DNA of 64,000 nt from Desulfuromonadaceae bacterium (GCA_016936455.1 JAFGXV010000039.1:1-64000); one strand, 5' to 3'; positions 43,949 through 54,607 are shown, numbered from the stretch's first letter. The notes: generated from the sequence alone by a model not told the origin. A program made the numbers and translations.

Positions 43949-44735
43949 GTTGATGACGAAGAGCAGCGGGCAAAGGGGCTTGACGGCTGGCATTGCCGTG
44001 GTGCTGGTGGAACCCCAGGGGCCGCTGAATATCGGTTCCGTGTGCCGGGCCATGGGCAATTTCGGCTTTTGTGATCTGCGCCTGGTTAATCCGCAAACCG
44101 ATCATCTGTGTGATGAAGCGCGGAGGATGGCGGTGAAGGCTTCGGCGCTGCTCGAAGCCGCGACGGTCTATGGCAGCCTGGCCGAGGCCCTGTCGGACTG
44201 CCGCTACGCTCTGGGAACCACGCGCCGTTTTGGCCGCTATCGGGAAGATTTTGTTCATCCTGATGAGGCGGGCGAGTTGCTGGTCGAGCTGGCGGGCGAG
44301 GTGAAAACGGCCCTGGTCTTCGGTCGCGAGGACCGGGGGCTGCTGACCGAGGAACTCGACCTGTGTCAGCGTCTGCTGACCATCCCCACCTGCGATGCCT
44401 TGCCGTCAATGAATCTGGCTCAGGCCGTTTCCCTGTGCCTGTATGAAACCTCGCGCGCCGTTGCCCGTCAGTGTGGCAAAAAGGCCGCGGGACCCAAACC
44501 GGCGCGTAATGAGCAGGTCGAGTCCATGTTTCAGCACATGCGCTCGACCCTGAGCCGGATCGATTATCTGGACCGGCAAAATCCGGACCATATTCTGCGC
44601 AGCTATCGCCGGATGCTGGGAAAAAACGGTCTGAGTGAGCGGGATGTTCGCATCCTTCATGGTTTGTGGAGTCGTATCGACTGGCTGGCCGACGAATGTG
44701 GTCTGGCTGACAACGCCCCAACTCAGGAAAACTAG
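43941..44735 (+). CDS. TrmJ-like tRNA/rRNA 2'-O-methyltransferase (SPOUT)
   Basis: VVLVEPQGPLNIGSVCRAMGNFGFCDLRLVNP; VFGREDRGLLTEELDLCQRLLTIPT; LNLAQAVSL-type end. Confidence 0.9.
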   Translation: MSELMTKSSGQRGLTAGIAVVLVEPQGPLNIGSVCRAMGNFGFCDLRLVNPQTDHLCDEARRMAVKASALLEAATVYGSLAEALSDCRYALGTTRRFGRYREDFVHPDEAGELLVELAGEVKTALVFGREDRGLLTEELDLCQRLLTIPTCDALPSMNLAQAVSLCLYETSRAVARQCGKKAAGPKPARNEQVESMFQHMRSTLSRIDYLDRQNPDHILRSYRRMLGKNGLSERDVRILHGLWSRIDWLADECGLADNAPTQEN

Positions 44736-44744
44736 GTGGAACAC

Positions 44745-45062
44745 ATGACGCAACTGAATCCGCAGCAACTGGAAAACGGGGTCCGGCTGGCATTCGAGGA
44801 CACAACCAATCGGTATTATGGTGATTACCATCGCGTTAAAATCGAGGTGCGCATCCGTCTGGCGGAAAATGGCTATGAACGCGCCTATGATTTTAAGGCA
44901 CTGGAAAAAATGGCCGTTCCCGGGGCCGAAGTGGACGCAGTGCGTCAGCAGTTGCTGGAAAACTTTCGTCAGCAGTTGTTGCCGTATCTTGCGCGACCCG
45001 ATTTTGCGCAACGTTTTCTCGCTACGCAGCGTCGTCAGGGGCTGCGGTTGCTGCGCAATTGA
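44745..45062 (+). CDS. conserved hypothetical protein, ~105 aa
   Basis: ORF with AGGTGG SD upstream of ATG 44745, between two methyltransferase genes. Confidence 0.6.
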   Translation: MTQLNPQQLENGVRLAFEDTTNRYYGDYHRVKIEVRIRLAENGYERAYDFKALEKMAVPGAEVDAVRQQLLENFRQQLLPYLARPDFAQRFLATQRRQGLRLLRN

Positions 45063-45071
45063 TCAGAAAGC

Positions 45072-46373
45072 TTGATGCAAATGGTTGAATCCGTCGAGAT
45101 CACAACCTTGGTTCATGGGGGTAGCGGGCTGGGCCATGGTGAAGATGGCAAGGCCGTCTTCGTGGCGGGCGCCATTCCCGGCGATCATGTTCGCTGCCGG
45201 ACGGTGCAGGAGAAGAAACGTTACCGCAAGGCCGATCTGGTTGAACTCCTGACATCCTCACCGCAGCGGATTGTTCCTGCCTGTTCCCATTTTGGTGATT
45301 GTGGGGGCTGTGACTGGCAGATGCTGAGCTATTCGGACCAGTGTGACTGGAAACAGCGCCTTTTCGAGCAGTCCTGCGCCCATCAACTGGGTGAGGAGGT
45401 CATCGAGCGCATGGTTGCGCTGCGGGTTGCCGACGAGCCCTTTGGCTATCGCAGCCGGGTCCAGATGAAGTGCCATGCCGCGCATGGGGCCTTCGCTTTG
45501 GGCTTTTACCGGCGTGGTACCCATTATGTGGTCCAGGTCGATCATTGCCCGATTCTGGCGCCGTCGCTCAATGCCCTGCTTGGTCCTCTGCGGCAGCTGT
45601 TTGCCGGCTCGGATTACGCCGATCAGGTGCCGCAGATCGATCTGGCGACGGGGGATGATAGGGCGGTGCGGCTGGTGATTCACTACCGTGGAGACGTCAC
45701 GGACAGGTTCTGCGGCTGGCTTGGTCGGCGCGTATCAGGGCTCAAGGCGGCAGTGCTGGTGCAGTCCGGCCGCAAGCAGCAGCTACGTTGCGTGCAGGGT
45801 GGTGAGCTGTTGACCATCCAGGTGGATGATCCTCCCTTGGCTTTGCATTATGGACCCGGTGGTTTCGCTCAGATCAATCTGGCGCAGAATCGTGAACTGG
45901 TTCGCCGTGTTCTCGACTGGGCGGCAGTCACAGAGCAGGAGAAGGTCCTTGATCTCTACTGCGGGATGGGGAATTTCTCCCTGCCGCTGGCGCGGCGCGC
46001 GGCACGGGTGATCGGGGTGGAGGATTATGCGCCCTCCATCGCGCAGGCGCGTGACAATGCCCGTCAGGCCGGGTTGACGGCCGAGTTCCATGTCCAGCCC
46101 GCGGCTGATTTTCTTGCCGGTTGGCGAGAGCCCCTGGATCTGGTTGTGCTTGATCCGCCGCGCACCGGCGCCTGGGAGGCTGTTGGCCCGCTGCTGGAGG
46201 CGTTGCCGCAGCGGATTGTCTATGTCTCCTGTGATCAGCAGACGCTGCTGCGTGATCTAAAGCCGTTGTTGGGACGGGCTTACCAGCTGGAACGTATCGG
46301 CGCGGTCGATCTGTTCCCCCAGACACACCATACCGAAGCGGTCGCCCTGCTGCGGCGGCGAAGCGTGGTGTAA
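45072..46373 (+). CDS. 23S rRNA (uracil-5-)-methyltransferase RumA/RlmD family
   Basis: TRAM-like N-term; CSHFGDCGGCDWQML Fe-S motif; VLDLYCGMGNFSLPLA; VLDPPRTGAWEAV. Confidence 0.93.
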   Translation: MMQMVESVEITTLVHGGSGLGHGEDGKAVFVAGAIPGDHVRCRTVQEKKRYRKADLVELLTSSPQRIVPACSHFGDCGGCDWQMLSYSDQCDWKQRLFEQSCAHQLGEEVIERMVALRVADEPFGYRSRVQMKCHAAHGAFALGFYRRGTHYVVQVDHCPILAPSLNALLGPLRQLFAGSDYADQVPQIDLATGDDRAVRLVIHYRGDVTDRFCGWLGRRVSGLKAAVLVQSGRKQQLRCVQGGELLTIQVDDPPLALHYGPGGFAQINLAQNRELVRRVLDWAAVTEQEKVLDLYCGMGNFSLPLARRAARVIGVEDYAPSIAQARDNARQAGLTAEFHVQPAADFLAGWREPLDLVVLDPPRTGAWEAVGPLLEALPQRIVYVSCDQQTLLRDLKPLLGRAYQLERIGAVDLFPQTHHTEAVALLRRRSVV

Positions 46374-46407
46374 CCGAAGAGATAAAGAGGCTTTCTGTGT
46401 TTTTCTC

Positions 46408-46436
46408 TTGTGCTGAATGCGGCTGTGTGCTAGAAA
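46408..46436 (+). promoter_or_regulatory. candidate promoter of rimP-nusA-infB operon (extended -10)
   Basis: TTGTGC-N17-TAGAAA with TGC preceding the -10. Confidence 0.35.
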
Positions 46437-46467
46437 ATAACGGTTTTATCTTTTCATGCTGAATGGG

Positions 46468-46498
46468 AAGTGAGCTTGTCGCTCACTTTTTTTATTTT
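46468..46498 (+). terminator. terminator/attenuator hairpin directly upstream of rimP
   Basis: AAGTGAGC-TTGTC-GCTCACTT then TTTTTATTTTT, 34 nt before the rimP ATG. Confidence 0.75.
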
Positions 46499-46531
46499 TG
46501 GCCGGAACATTTTGGATCTGGATGGGTTACG

Positions 46532-47020
46532 ATGGATCATTCATCGATCATAGAAAAGGTGACACGTCTGACGCAGCCGATACTGGATGAGCTGGGTCTG
46601 GAACTGGTCGACCTGGAGTACCGTCAGCATGGGCGCGAGTGGTTTTTGCGGCTTTTTGTTGATAAAGAGGGTGGTGTTACTCTCGATGACTGTGCGGAGT
46701 TCAGCCGGGAAGTCAGTATGATTCTCGATGTGGAAGAAGTGATTCCAGTCGCCTACCGACTTGAAGTGTCCTCTCCGGGGCTGGATCGGCCATTAAAGAA
46801 GCCTTCAGATTTTGAGCGCTTCAAAGGGGAGTTGGTCAAAATCAAGGCGAAGGAGTTGCTTGATCCTGATGGCCGCGGGCATCGGCGGAAGACCTTTGTC
46901 GGTCAGTTGCTCGGCCTGGAAGATGGTCTGGTACGGATTGAGCAGACGGATCGCAAAGGTGGCGTGATTTCACTGCCCCTGGATGAGCTTGAGCAGGTTC
47001 ATCTGGAACCGGAATTTTAA
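46532..47020 (+). CDS. rimP: ribosome maturation factor RimP
   Basis: ELGLELVDLEYRQHGREWFLRLFVDKEGGVTLDDCAEFSREVSMILDVEEVIP.YRLEVSSPGLDRPL. Confidence 0.96.
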   Translation: MDHSSIIEKVTRLTQPILDELGLELVDLEYRQHGREWFLRLFVDKEGGVTLDDCAEFSREVSMILDVEEVIPVAYRLEVSSPGLDRPLKKPSDFERFKGELVKIKAKELLDPDGRGHRRKTFVGQLLGLEDGLVRIEQTDRKGGVISLPLDELEQVHLEPEF

Positions 47021-47128
47021 ACGCTTTTAAGCGAAAAAATAAAAGTTTTCTGTGGGTCTGTGATCCACGGCTATTCCAGGGTCGAGGCGGCGCCGCGTTG
47101 CCGGACCGACAAATAGAGGAGAACAGGA

Positions 47129-48277
47129 ATGGTTGTCAATCTCAACCACGTCATCGATCAGGTTGTCAAGGATAAGGGTGTTGATCGTGCCGTGCTGGTC
47201 GAGGCGCTGGAGTCGGCGGTCCTCTCTGCTGCTAACAAGAAATTCCGTAATACCCGTGATCTTGAAGCCCACTACAACACCGAACGCGGCGAGGTTGAGC
47301 TGTTCGAGTTCGTGACCGTTGTTGATGAAGTACAGGATTCCTACAAGGAAATCGATCTCGACGAGGCACGTGAGATCGATCCGGATGTGGAATGCGGTGA
47401 CTCGCTGGGCATGAAGATGGAGTCGGGCAGTTTCAGCCGTATCGCCGCCCAGACGGCCAAGCAGGTTATCATCCAGAAGGTGCGTGAGGCCGAGCGGGAA
47501 GGCATTTACAACGAGTTCAAGGACCGTGTTGGTGAGCTGGTCAACGGTATCGTCCGTCGCTATGAGCGCGGTGACCTGATTGTCGATCTCGGTCGCGCCG
47601 AGGCGCTGTTGCCCCATCGGGAGCAGGTGCCGCGCGAGAACTACCGCCAGTCCGACCGTGTGCGGGCCTATATTTCCGATGTGCGCATGTCGCCGAAAGG
47701 GCCGCAGATTATTCTGTCGCGCACCCATCCCAATCTGGTCATTGAGCTGTTTCGGACTGAAGTGCCCGAAATCGCCGAAGGTATTGTCGATATCGTTTCC
47801 TGCTCGCGTGAGCCGGGCAGCCGGGCCAAGATTGCAGTGGTCTCCCACGATCCCGATGTTGATCCCGTCGGGGCGTGCGTCGGTATGCGTGGCTCACGGG
47901 TACAGAATGTGGTCTCCGAGTTGCGTGGCGAGAAGATTGACATCATTCCCTGGACGCCGGATATGGCCCGCTTTGCCTGCGCTGCACTGGCACCGGCCGA
48001 TGTGGCGCGGGTTTATGTTGACAACGAAGAACAGGCCATGGAAATCATTGTTCCGGATGACCAGCTGTCATTGGCCATCGGCAAAAAAGGCCAGAATGTG
48101 CGCCTGGCGGCACGACTGATCGGCTGGAAGATTGACATCAAGAGTGAAACCCGTGCGGCGGAGATCGAAAAAGAAGGCCTGACGGACGAAGCTCCCGGTG
48201 AGGAAAGTTCGGAGGAGGCAGATTGTTTGCCGGAACCGTCCGCCGATATGGTGATTGACGAGGAACAGCAGTCTTAG
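47129..48277 (+). CDS. nusA: transcription termination/antitermination factor NusA
   Basis: S1 and KH domains; [53 protein letters not shown]. Confidence 0.97.
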   Translation: MVVNLNHVIDQVVKDKGVDRAVLVEALESAVLSAANKKFRNTRDLEAHYNTERGEVELFEFVTVVDEVQDSYKEIDLDEAREIDPDVECGDSLGMKMESGSFSRIAAQTAKQVIIQKVREAEREGIYNEFKDRVGELVNGIVRRYERGDLIVDLGRAEALLPHREQVPRENYRQSDRVRAYISDVRMSPKGPQIILSRTHPNLVIELFRTEVPEIAEGIVDIVSCSREPGSRAKIAVVSHDPDVDPVGACVGMRGSRVQNVVSELRGEKIDIIPWTPDMARFACAALAPADVARVYVDNEEQAMEIIVPDDQLSLAIGKKGQNVRLAARLIGWKIDIKSETRAAEIEKEGLTDEAPGEESSEEADCLPEPSADMVIDEEQQS

Positions 48278-48897
48278 TGAGTGTTTCCGGAGAGAACGAA
48301 ACACCAGCGGATCATTCCCGCCCTGAGCGGACCTGTGTCGGTTGCCGGCAGCCGGCCGATCCACAGACTCTGGTGCGCTACGTGTGCGCTCCGGATGGTT
48401 CCCTGCTGGTCGATTATCGCCATAAGCTGCCGGGACGTGGTGCTTATACCTGCCTCAAGAGAAGCTGTGTTGAACAGGCCGTGAAGCGGGGAGCCTTTAG
48501 TCGCGCATTCAAGCGACCCTGTCCTGTTCATGATGCCAAGAATCTGGTTCATCAGATTGAACAGGCGCTGCTGCAACGGATTCTTGGTCTGATTGGCATG
48601 GCCCGCAAGTCGGGCAAGGCGGTTAGCGGCCACCAGAGCATCGAGGCGTCGCTCAGGCATCCCGAAGAACTGGCCTGGCTGCTGGTTGCTGATGACATGG
48701 CACCTTCAATGTCGCAGCGTCTGAGCAAGCAGGCCCAGCGTCAGGGTGTCCGGGTTTTGGCGGCCTTGAGTAAAGAATATCTGTCCAGCGCGCTCGGAAA
48801 AGGAGAGCGCAGTGCGTTGGCGTTGAAAAAAAGCGCACTTGCGCAGACGCTGGAATATGAGTTACGACGTTATAAAGATGTAATAGGGGAAGGCTGA
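48277..48897 (+). CDS. YlxR (DUF448) fused to L7Ae/YlxQ-like domain
   Basis: [19 protein letters not shown]...GRGAYTC N-domain, then [27 protein letters not shown]7Ae-like C-domain. Confidence 0.85.
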   Translation: MSVSGENETPADHSRPERTCVGCRQPADPQTLVRYVCAPDGSLLVDYRHKLPGRGAYTCLKRSCVEQAVKRGAFSRAFKRPCPVHDAKNLVHQIEQALLQRILGLIGMARKSGKAVSGHQSIEASLRHPEELAWLLVADDMAPSMSQRLSKQAQRQGVRVLAALSKEYLSSALGKGERSALALKKSALAQTLEYELRRYKDVIGEG

Positions 48898-51776
48898 TGG
48901 GTAAAATACGGATTTATGAACTGGCACAACGCATGGGCCTTGAAAACAAGGATCTGTTGGAGCGCCTTCATGACAAAGGTGTGGAAGCGAAGAGTCATAT
49001 GAGTGTCGTGGATGAAGAGGTCCTGAAAGCATTGGCCCCGGCAGGTGAGCAGTCTGAGCCGGAAGAGAAGGTGACGTTTGATGAAGAGCGTATCAGCACT
49101 GGCCTGATTCGTCGTCGCCGCAAAGCAGCTCCGGTTGAAGTAGCGACTGAAAAAGAATTGCCGGTGGCAGAGGAAAAGCAACAATCCACTCCGGTTGTCG
49201 CCGAGCCCGTTGCTCAGCCTGAGCCTGTTGTCTCTCCTGTTGTCGAGGTTGTTGAAAAGCAGGTTCTACCGGTAGAACCTGTTGTTTCGGTTGACACGAA
49301 GAATGAGCCTGTCGCTGTTGAGCCGACTCCTGCCGTGAAGATGCCTTCAGAAGAAGAGGTCGCAGCGAAAGCGAAGGTTGAACCGACGCAGAAACCTGCC
49401 CGGGTGAAAGAGGTTATTATCACGGCCGAACCGCAGAAGCGCCCGACCCGGCACACGGCAACAATCGTCACACCTGCGGAACAGAAGCAGGCAGCTGGTC
49501 AGCCGTCGAAGGGGGGTGCCAAGATCCTCGGCCGCGTTCAGTTGCCACAGTCCGCCCTGCGTCCCGAACCCGGAGCTAAAGGTGCTCCACGGCCGGCGCA
49601 TAAGCCGTCCGGTGGCCCTGGGGGGTCGTTTAAACCTGGTGGTGCCCCCGGTGGCTCCTATAAGCCCGGCGGTGCTCCCGGTGGACCTTTCAAGCCCGGC
49701 GGTGCACCGGGCGGTGCCCGGCCGAAACCTCAGGCTGGTGAGCGAAGTGGCGGGCCTGGCGGTCCGAGCTTGCCGAAGCTGCCTGTGGCGGGAGATGAGC
49801 CTGTTGATGAGAAGGGGCGCGACCAGAGGGTTCGCAACAAAAAGAAAAAGGGTCGTGGTAGTGACTACAGCGCGACGGATAGCCAGCTGAGAGGACGTCG
49901 CCGTGACCGGATGGAGGTGTTTGAGCCGGAGCATGGTGGCAAGCTGCGCAAAGGAAAAAAAGCGCAGAAGGTGACGCGTCAGACTGAAATTACCGTACCC
50001 AAGGCGATTAAGCGCAAGATCCGTATTACGGATGTGATCAGTGTCGGCGAATTGGCCAAGCGGATGGGGGTCAAGGCCAACGATCTGATTCGCGAACTGA
50101 TGCGTCAGGGTTCGATGGTGACAATCAACCATTCTCTTGATTTTGAAACCGCCGCGATTCTTGCCGCCGACTTCAACTACGAAGTTGAAAATGTGGCGTT
50201 CGACGAGGTCAGTGTTCTTGGAGAGGATGTTCTGCCGGTGGCTGAACAGGAAGAAAGCGGCAATCTGACTGTTCGCCCGCCTGTCGTGACCATTATGGGC
50301 CACGTTGACCACGGTAAAACCAGTTTGCTTGATGCCATTCGCAGTGCCAAAATTGCGGAAGGTGAGGCCGGCGGGATTACCCAGCACATTGGTGCCTATG
50401 ACGTTAAAATCAACGACAAAACCATTTCTTTCCTCGATACTCCGGGTCACGAGGCTTTTACCGCCATGCGTTCCCGTGGTGCTCAGGTCACGGATATCGT
50501 TGTCCTGGTGGTCGCAGCCGACGATGGCGTGATGCCTCAGACCAAAGAGGCGATCAATCATGCCAAAGCGGCCGGTGTTCCCATTATTGTGGCCGTCAAC
50601 AAGATTGACAAGCCGGGTGCCAATCCTGAGCGTGTTAAGCAGGAGTTGACCGAGTTTCAGATGGTGCCGGAAGAGTGGGGGGGCGATACGATTTTCGTTG
50701 AGGTTTCGGCGAAAAAACATATCAACCTTGACCAACTGCTCGAAATGATCCTGCTTCAGGCGGAGGTTCTCGAGCTGCGCGCTGATCCATCCCGGCGCGG
50801 TCGCGGTACGATTGTCGAGGCCCGGCTGGACAAGGGTCGTGGCGCCGTAGCGACCGTCCTGGTTCAGGATGGTACCCTGAATGTGGGAGATGCCATCGTT
50901 GCCGGTCTGCATTATGGTCGCGTGCGGACGATGATCAATGATCGTGGTGAGCAGGTCAAATCGGCTGGCCCTTCCATCCCTGTAGAAGTAACCGGATTGC
51001 AGGGCGTGCCCGAAGCTGGTGATAACCTCCATGCCCTGGAGACTGAAAAGCTGGCCAAGGAAGTGGCGATGCATCGTCAACAGAAGGTCCGTGAAGCCGA
51101 GATGGCCAAGAGCAGCAAGCTGTCGCTGGACCAGCTGTATGCCCGGATCAAGGAAGGCAATGTCGAGGAGCTCAAAGTTATCGTCAAGGCTGACGTACAG
51201 GGCTCCGTGGAAGCCGTTAAAGATGCCCTGGTCAAGCTTTCGACGGGTACCTGTCGTCTGACTATTGTTCATACTGCCGTAGGTGGGATCACCGAAAGCG
51301 ACGTATCGCTGGCGACGGCATCCGATGCGATTATTATCGGGTTCAGTGTCCGCCCCGAACCGAAAGCTGCAATGCTGGCCGAGAAGGAAGGCGTTGATAT
51401 CCGTCTTTACAGCATTATCTACGACGCTGTGGCAGACATCAAGGACGCGATGGAAGGCCTTCTTGCCCCGACGCTGCGCGAAAAACATCTGGGCCGCGTT
51501 GAGGTTCGGGAGACGTTCAATGTCTCCAAAGTTGGCACCATTGCCGGTTGTATGGTGACGGAGGGCAAGGTTCACCGCCACGCCCAAGTGCGCCTGGTCC
51601 GTGATAACATTGTGGTCTGGGAGGGTGCCCTCAGCTCTCTCAAGCGCTTCAAGGATGACGCCAAAGAAGTCGCTACCGGTTATGAATGTGGTATCGGCCT
51701 TGAAAAGTACAATGACATCAAAGTGGGTGACGTGATTGAAGCCTACGAGATGGAAGAAACTAAAACCGAGCTGTAG
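48897..51776 (+). CDS. infB: translation initiation factor IF-2
   Basis: [53 protein letters not shown]. Confidence 0.98.
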   Translation: MGKIRIYELAQRMGLENKDLLERLHDKGVEAKSHMSVVDEEVLKALAPAGEQSEPEEKVTFDEERISTGLIRRRRKAAPVEVATEKELPVAEEKQQSTPVVAEPVAQPEPVVSPVVEVVEKQVLPVEPVVSVDTKNEPVAVEPTPAVKMPSEEEVAAKAKVEPTQKPARVKEVIITAEPQKRPTRHTATIVTPAEQKQAAGQPSKGGAKILGRVQLPQSALRPEPGAKGAPRPAHKPSGGPGGSFKPGGAPGGSYKPGGAPGGPFKPGGAPGGARPKPQAGERSGGPGGPSLPKLPVAGDEPVDEKGRDQRVRNKKKKGRGSDYSATDSQLRGRRRDRMEVFEPEHGGKLRKGKKAQKVTRQTEITVPKAIKRKIRITDVISVGELAKRMGVKANDLIRELMRQGSMVTINHSLDFETAAILAADFNYEVENVAFDEVSVLGEDVLPVAEQEESGNLTVRPPVVTIMGHVDHGKTSLLDAIRSAKIAEGEAGGITQHIGAYDVKINDKTISFLDTPGHEAFTAMRSRGAQVTDIVVLVVAADDGVMPQTKEAINHAKAAGVPIIVAVNKIDKPGANPERVKQELTEFQMVPEEWGGDTIFVEVSAKKHINLDQLLEMILLQAEVLELRADPSRRGRGTIVEARLDKGRGAVATVLVQDGTLNVGDAIVAGLHYGRVRTMINDRGEQVKSAGPSIPVEVTGLQGVPEAGDNLHALETEKLAKEVAMHRQQKVREAEMAKSSKLSLDQLYARIKEGNVEELKVIVKADVQGSVEAVKDALVKLSTGTCRLTIVHTAVGGITESDVSLATASDAIIIGFSVRPEPKAAMLAEKEGVDIRLYSIIYDAVADIKDAMEGLLAPTLREKHLGRVEVRETFNVSKVGTIAGCMVTEGKVHRHAQVRLVRDNIVVWEGALSSLKRFKDDAKEVATGYECGIGLEKYNDIKVGDVIEAYEMEETKTEL
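49617..49718 (+). repeat. in-frame 30-bp tandem repeat in infB (10-aa PGG[S/P][F/Y]KPGGA units)
   Basis: [33 protein letters not shown]. Confidence 0.9.
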
Positions 51777-51788
51777 AAGGAGTTCCCC

Positions 51789-52157
51789 ATGTCGAGTCAG
51801 CGTGCCCAGCGGGTAGGCGAACAGATTCAGAAAGAGCTGGCTGACCTGTTTTTGCGAGGGTTACGCGATCCGCGTGTCGGTTTTGTTACCATCAACTCTG
51901 TCGATGTCACGACCGATCTGAGTCTGGCACGGGTCTATTACACGGTGATGGCGACAGACGAAGACGCTGAAGAGAAACGCAGGGAGACGCAGCTGGGGCT
52001 CGAAAGCGCGGTTTCTTTTTTGCGCCGGGAGTTGGGAAAGCGGTTAAAACTGCGCCATATTCCCGATTTGGCTTTCCGTTATGACACCTCGATTGAATAT
52101 GGTTGTCATATTGAGCAGTTACTGAAAGAGATTCATCAGAATGACGGCACTGAATAA
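51789..52157 (+). CDS. rbfA: ribosome-binding factor A
   Basis: RVGEQIQKELADLFLRGLRDPRVGFVTINSVDVTTDLSLARVY. Confidence 0.96.
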   Translation: MSSQRAQRVGEQIQKELADLFLRGLRDPRVGFVTINSVDVTTDLSLARVYYTVMATDEDAEEKRRETQLGLESAVSFLRRELGKRLKLRHIPDLAFRYDTSIEYGCHIEQLLKEIHQNDGTE

Positions 52158-53097
52158 AACCGTTGACGCACTAAAAACGGGGAAGACGTTTCTGATCGCT
52201 GCCCACGAAGGGCCTGATGGCGATGCACTGGCTTCGACACTGGCTCTGGCCAATGCTCTGCGGGAGATGGGCAAAGATGCTGTCGCGTATAATGTCGATG
52301 GTGTCCCTGAGAAGCTGCGTTTTCTTCCCGGTTCGGAGCGAGTCGTCAGCTGTTTGGCCTCAGACCAGCGTTTTGATGTCGGCGTGATTCTTGATGCCGG
52401 CGAGATTCGCCGTGCCCGCGTGGATGCGCGGGAGCGCTGTGACCTGTTGGTCAATATCGATCATCACCCCTGTTCGGAAGATTTCGGTGATCTTTATCTG
52501 GTTGATGATGAGGCCAGTGCGACCGGTGCGATGATTTACCGGGTGTTGAAGGCGGCGGGCCATCCCATCAGTCAACCGGTGGCCGAGTGTATCTATACCG
52601 CGATTCTTTCGGATACCGGATCCTTTCGCTACAGCAGTGCCAATCCGGAAGCTTTTGCCATTGCCGGGGAGATGGTTGCCTGTGGGGTTGATCCGTGGGA
52701 GATCGCCGGTGGTCTGTATGAAAGTCAGGAAGCTGAGAGGTTGCAGCTGCTGGCCTTGACGCTGGCGACTCTTAAAGTCTCTGAGTGTGGTCGGATTGCG
52801 GCTGTGACCACGACAACACAGATGTTTGACCAGATTGGGGTCGGGGCTGAGTACGCAGACAGTTTTGTCAACTATCCCCGCTCGATTCATGGCGTGGAGG
52901 TTGCGCTGTTCTTTCGTCAGCTCGCGCCCGAGCGTTTCAAGCTTGGCATGCGCTCCAAGGGGCGGGTTGATGTTGGGGCTTTGGCTCGTGAACTCGGTGG
53001 TGGTGGCCACCATAACGCTGCTGGTGTTGAGCTGGTTGGCTCGTTGTTGGATGTGCAGCAATTTGTCTTTTCCCGTCTTCAATCCCTGCTGTCCTGA
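52141..53097 (+). CDS. nrnA: DHH/DHHA1 bifunctional oligoribonuclease/pAp phosphatase NrnA
   Basis: AAHEGPDGDALASTLAL, NIDHHP, ILSDTGSFRYSS, GGGHHNAAG. Confidence 0.93.
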   Translation: MTALNKTVDALKTGKTFLIAAHEGPDGDALASTLALANALREMGKDAVAYNVDGVPEKLRFLPGSERVVSCLASDQRFDVGVILDAGEIRRARVDARERCDLLVNIDHHPCSEDFGDLYLVDDEASATGAMIYRVLKAAGHPISQPVAECIYTAILSDTGSFRYSSANPEAFAIAGEMVACGVDPWEIAGGLYESQEAERLQLLALTLATLKVSECGRIAAVTTTTQMFDQIGVGAEYADSFVNYPRSIHGVEVALFFRQLAPERFKLGMRSKGRVDVGALARELGGGGHHNAAGVELVGSLLDVQQFVFSRLQSLLS

Positions 53098-53121
53098 TGG
53101 TCCCGTGAGTCCTTTTCAACT

Positions 53122-54018
53122 GTGAACGGTTTTCTGCTGATTGATAAACCGCAGGGGATTACGTCCCACGCCGTGGTCCAGAAGGTTCGTCGCGCGTGTA
53201 AAATTCGTCGGGTCGGTCATGCCGGTACGCTGGATCCCCTCGCGACAGGGTTGTTGCTGGTCGCTGTCGGTCAGGCGACACGTCTGGTTGAGTATCTGAT
53301 GGCTGAGGACAAGCGCTACCGGACAACGTTGCGCTTTGGCCTGGTCACCGATTCCCAGGACATTACGGGCGAAGTGGTTGCAGAACACTCCGTGCCGGAT
53401 TTTAGCCTTGGTCAGCTGGAAACCGTGTGCCAGCGTTTTGTTGGTGAGATTGATCAGGTTCCGCCGATGTTTTCCGCGTTGAAGAAAAACGGCGTGCCGC
53501 TCTATCGGCTGGCGCGTCGTGGTGAAGAAGTCGAACGTCAGAAGCGCCGCATTACGATTCACGCCATTGATCTCCTCTCTATTGATGGCGCAGAGGTTAC
53601 GCTGGATGTGCATTGTTCGAAGGGAACCTATATTCGGACCCTGTGTCACGATATCGGTCAGGCGCTGGGCTGTGGCGGTTGCATGACGGCGCTGCGCCGT
53701 CTTTCCAGTGGTCTTTTTGACAGCTCACAGCTCATCTCGCTTGATCAGTTGGAAGCGGGGTCGTTCAACCTCCTCTCACCCCTGGATGGTTTTGTCGGTT
53801 ACCCCAGGCTTGACGTGGATGAAGCTGGAATATCCCGTTTGCGTGAGGGGATTCCGCCCCGGTTGGAGCAGGTTTCTGGTGCGTTGCCGCAGCAGGGTGA
53901 ACCTCTGCTCCTGACGGCTGCAGGCCACCTGTTGGCCATCGCGGTAGCGGATACACTGCATCAACGGGAACAGCGTGGGGATTTTAAGTTGCTGAAAGTT
54001 TTTCCGGAAGGGATCTGA
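53122..54018 (+). CDS. truB: tRNA pseudouridine(55) synthase (GTG start)
   Basis: GFLLIDKPQGITSHAVVQKVRR...VGHAGTLDPLATGLL. Confidence 0.97.
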   Translation: MNGFLLIDKPQGITSHAVVQKVRRACKIRRVGHAGTLDPLATGLLLVAVGQATRLVEYLMAEDKRYRTTLRFGLVTDSQDITGEVVAEHSVPDFSLGQLETVCQRFVGEIDQVPPMFSALKKNGVPLYRLARRGEEVERQKRRITIHAIDLLSIDGAEVTLDVHCSKGTYIRTLCHDIGQALGCGGCMTALRRLSSGLFDSSQLISLDQLEAGSFNLLSPLDGFVGYPRLDVDEAGISRLREGIPPRLEQVSGALPQQGEPLLLTAAGHLLAIAVADTLHQREQRGDFKLLKVFPEGI

Positions 54019-54161
54019 TCTGCTTTATGGTGAAGCGGAAACTCCCTGAACTGGCGCAGGAATGGTCTTTACAGCTGATTTCAGATGTGATAAGTACTTG
54101 CGCTATCTACACTCGATCGCCCGGACTGCCGGGATTTTAAGTTTGAAAGGAGATGCCACAA

Positions 54162-54428
54162 GTGCTGGCCACAGAAAAAAAACAGGAAATTATCAAGGAA
54201 TTTCAGTCAAAAGAAGGTGATACCGGTTCCCCTGAAGTTCAGGTTGCATTGCTGACCGAACGGATTACCTACCTGACTGAGCATTTCCGTACCCATAAGA
54301 AGGATCACCATTCCCGTCGTGGTCTGCTCAAGCTGGTCGGTCAGCGTCGCCGTCTGCTTGACTACCTGAAAAGCAAGGATGTCGAGCGCTACCGCGGTCT
54401 GATTGAGCGTTTGGGAATTCGTCGTTAG
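54162..54428 (+). CDS. rpsO: 30S ribosomal protein S15 (GTG start at 54162; track ATG 54153 abuts the Shine-Dalgarno)
   Basis: [68 protein letters not shown]. Confidence 0.97.
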   Translation: MLATEKKQEIIKEFQSKEGDTGSPEVQVALLTERITYLTEHFRTHKKDHHSRRGLLKLVGQRRRLLDYLKSKDVERYRGLIERLGIRR

Positions 54429-54434
54429 TCCCTG

Positions 54435-54472
54435 GCGGCAACCTTTCACTGGGAAAGGTTGCCGCTTGTTTT
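54435..54472 (+). terminator. terminator-like hairpin after rpsO
   Basis: GCGGCAACCTTT-CACTGGG-AAAGGTTGCCGC TTGTTTT. Confidence 0.85.
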
Positions 54473-54559
54473 AAGGCAGGCTTGGGAGGATGTCCGGAGA
54501 GGGAGACCGACAGATGTCGGGTTCTGTCTCAGGCCAACCTCCTGTAGCCTTTTTTTTTG
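54473..54559 (+). other. structured RNA element with T9 tail in rpsO-pnp intergenic region (leader/attenuator or sRNA)
   Basis: closing helix AAGGC/GCCTT, GGGAGG/CCTCCT, inner CCGAC-AGAT-GTCGG, followed by TTTTTTTTT. Confidence 0.5.
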
Positions 54560-54607
54560 TGTTGGGAACTGAGCCTCAACCGGGGCTCTATCCGCAGGAG
54601 ATTGAAT

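Noticed and set aside
49347-51587. 746-aa minus-strand ORF
   Set aside because: Entirely antisense to infB; a GC-rich frame artefact with His/Gln/Arg-rich composition and no family signature.
54120-54133. CCCGG-ACTG-CCGGG hairpin upstream of rpsO as an S15 autoregulatory leader
   Set aside because: Only 5 bp, and no pseudoknot or S15-binding-site mimic could be traced by eye; needs covariation to claim.
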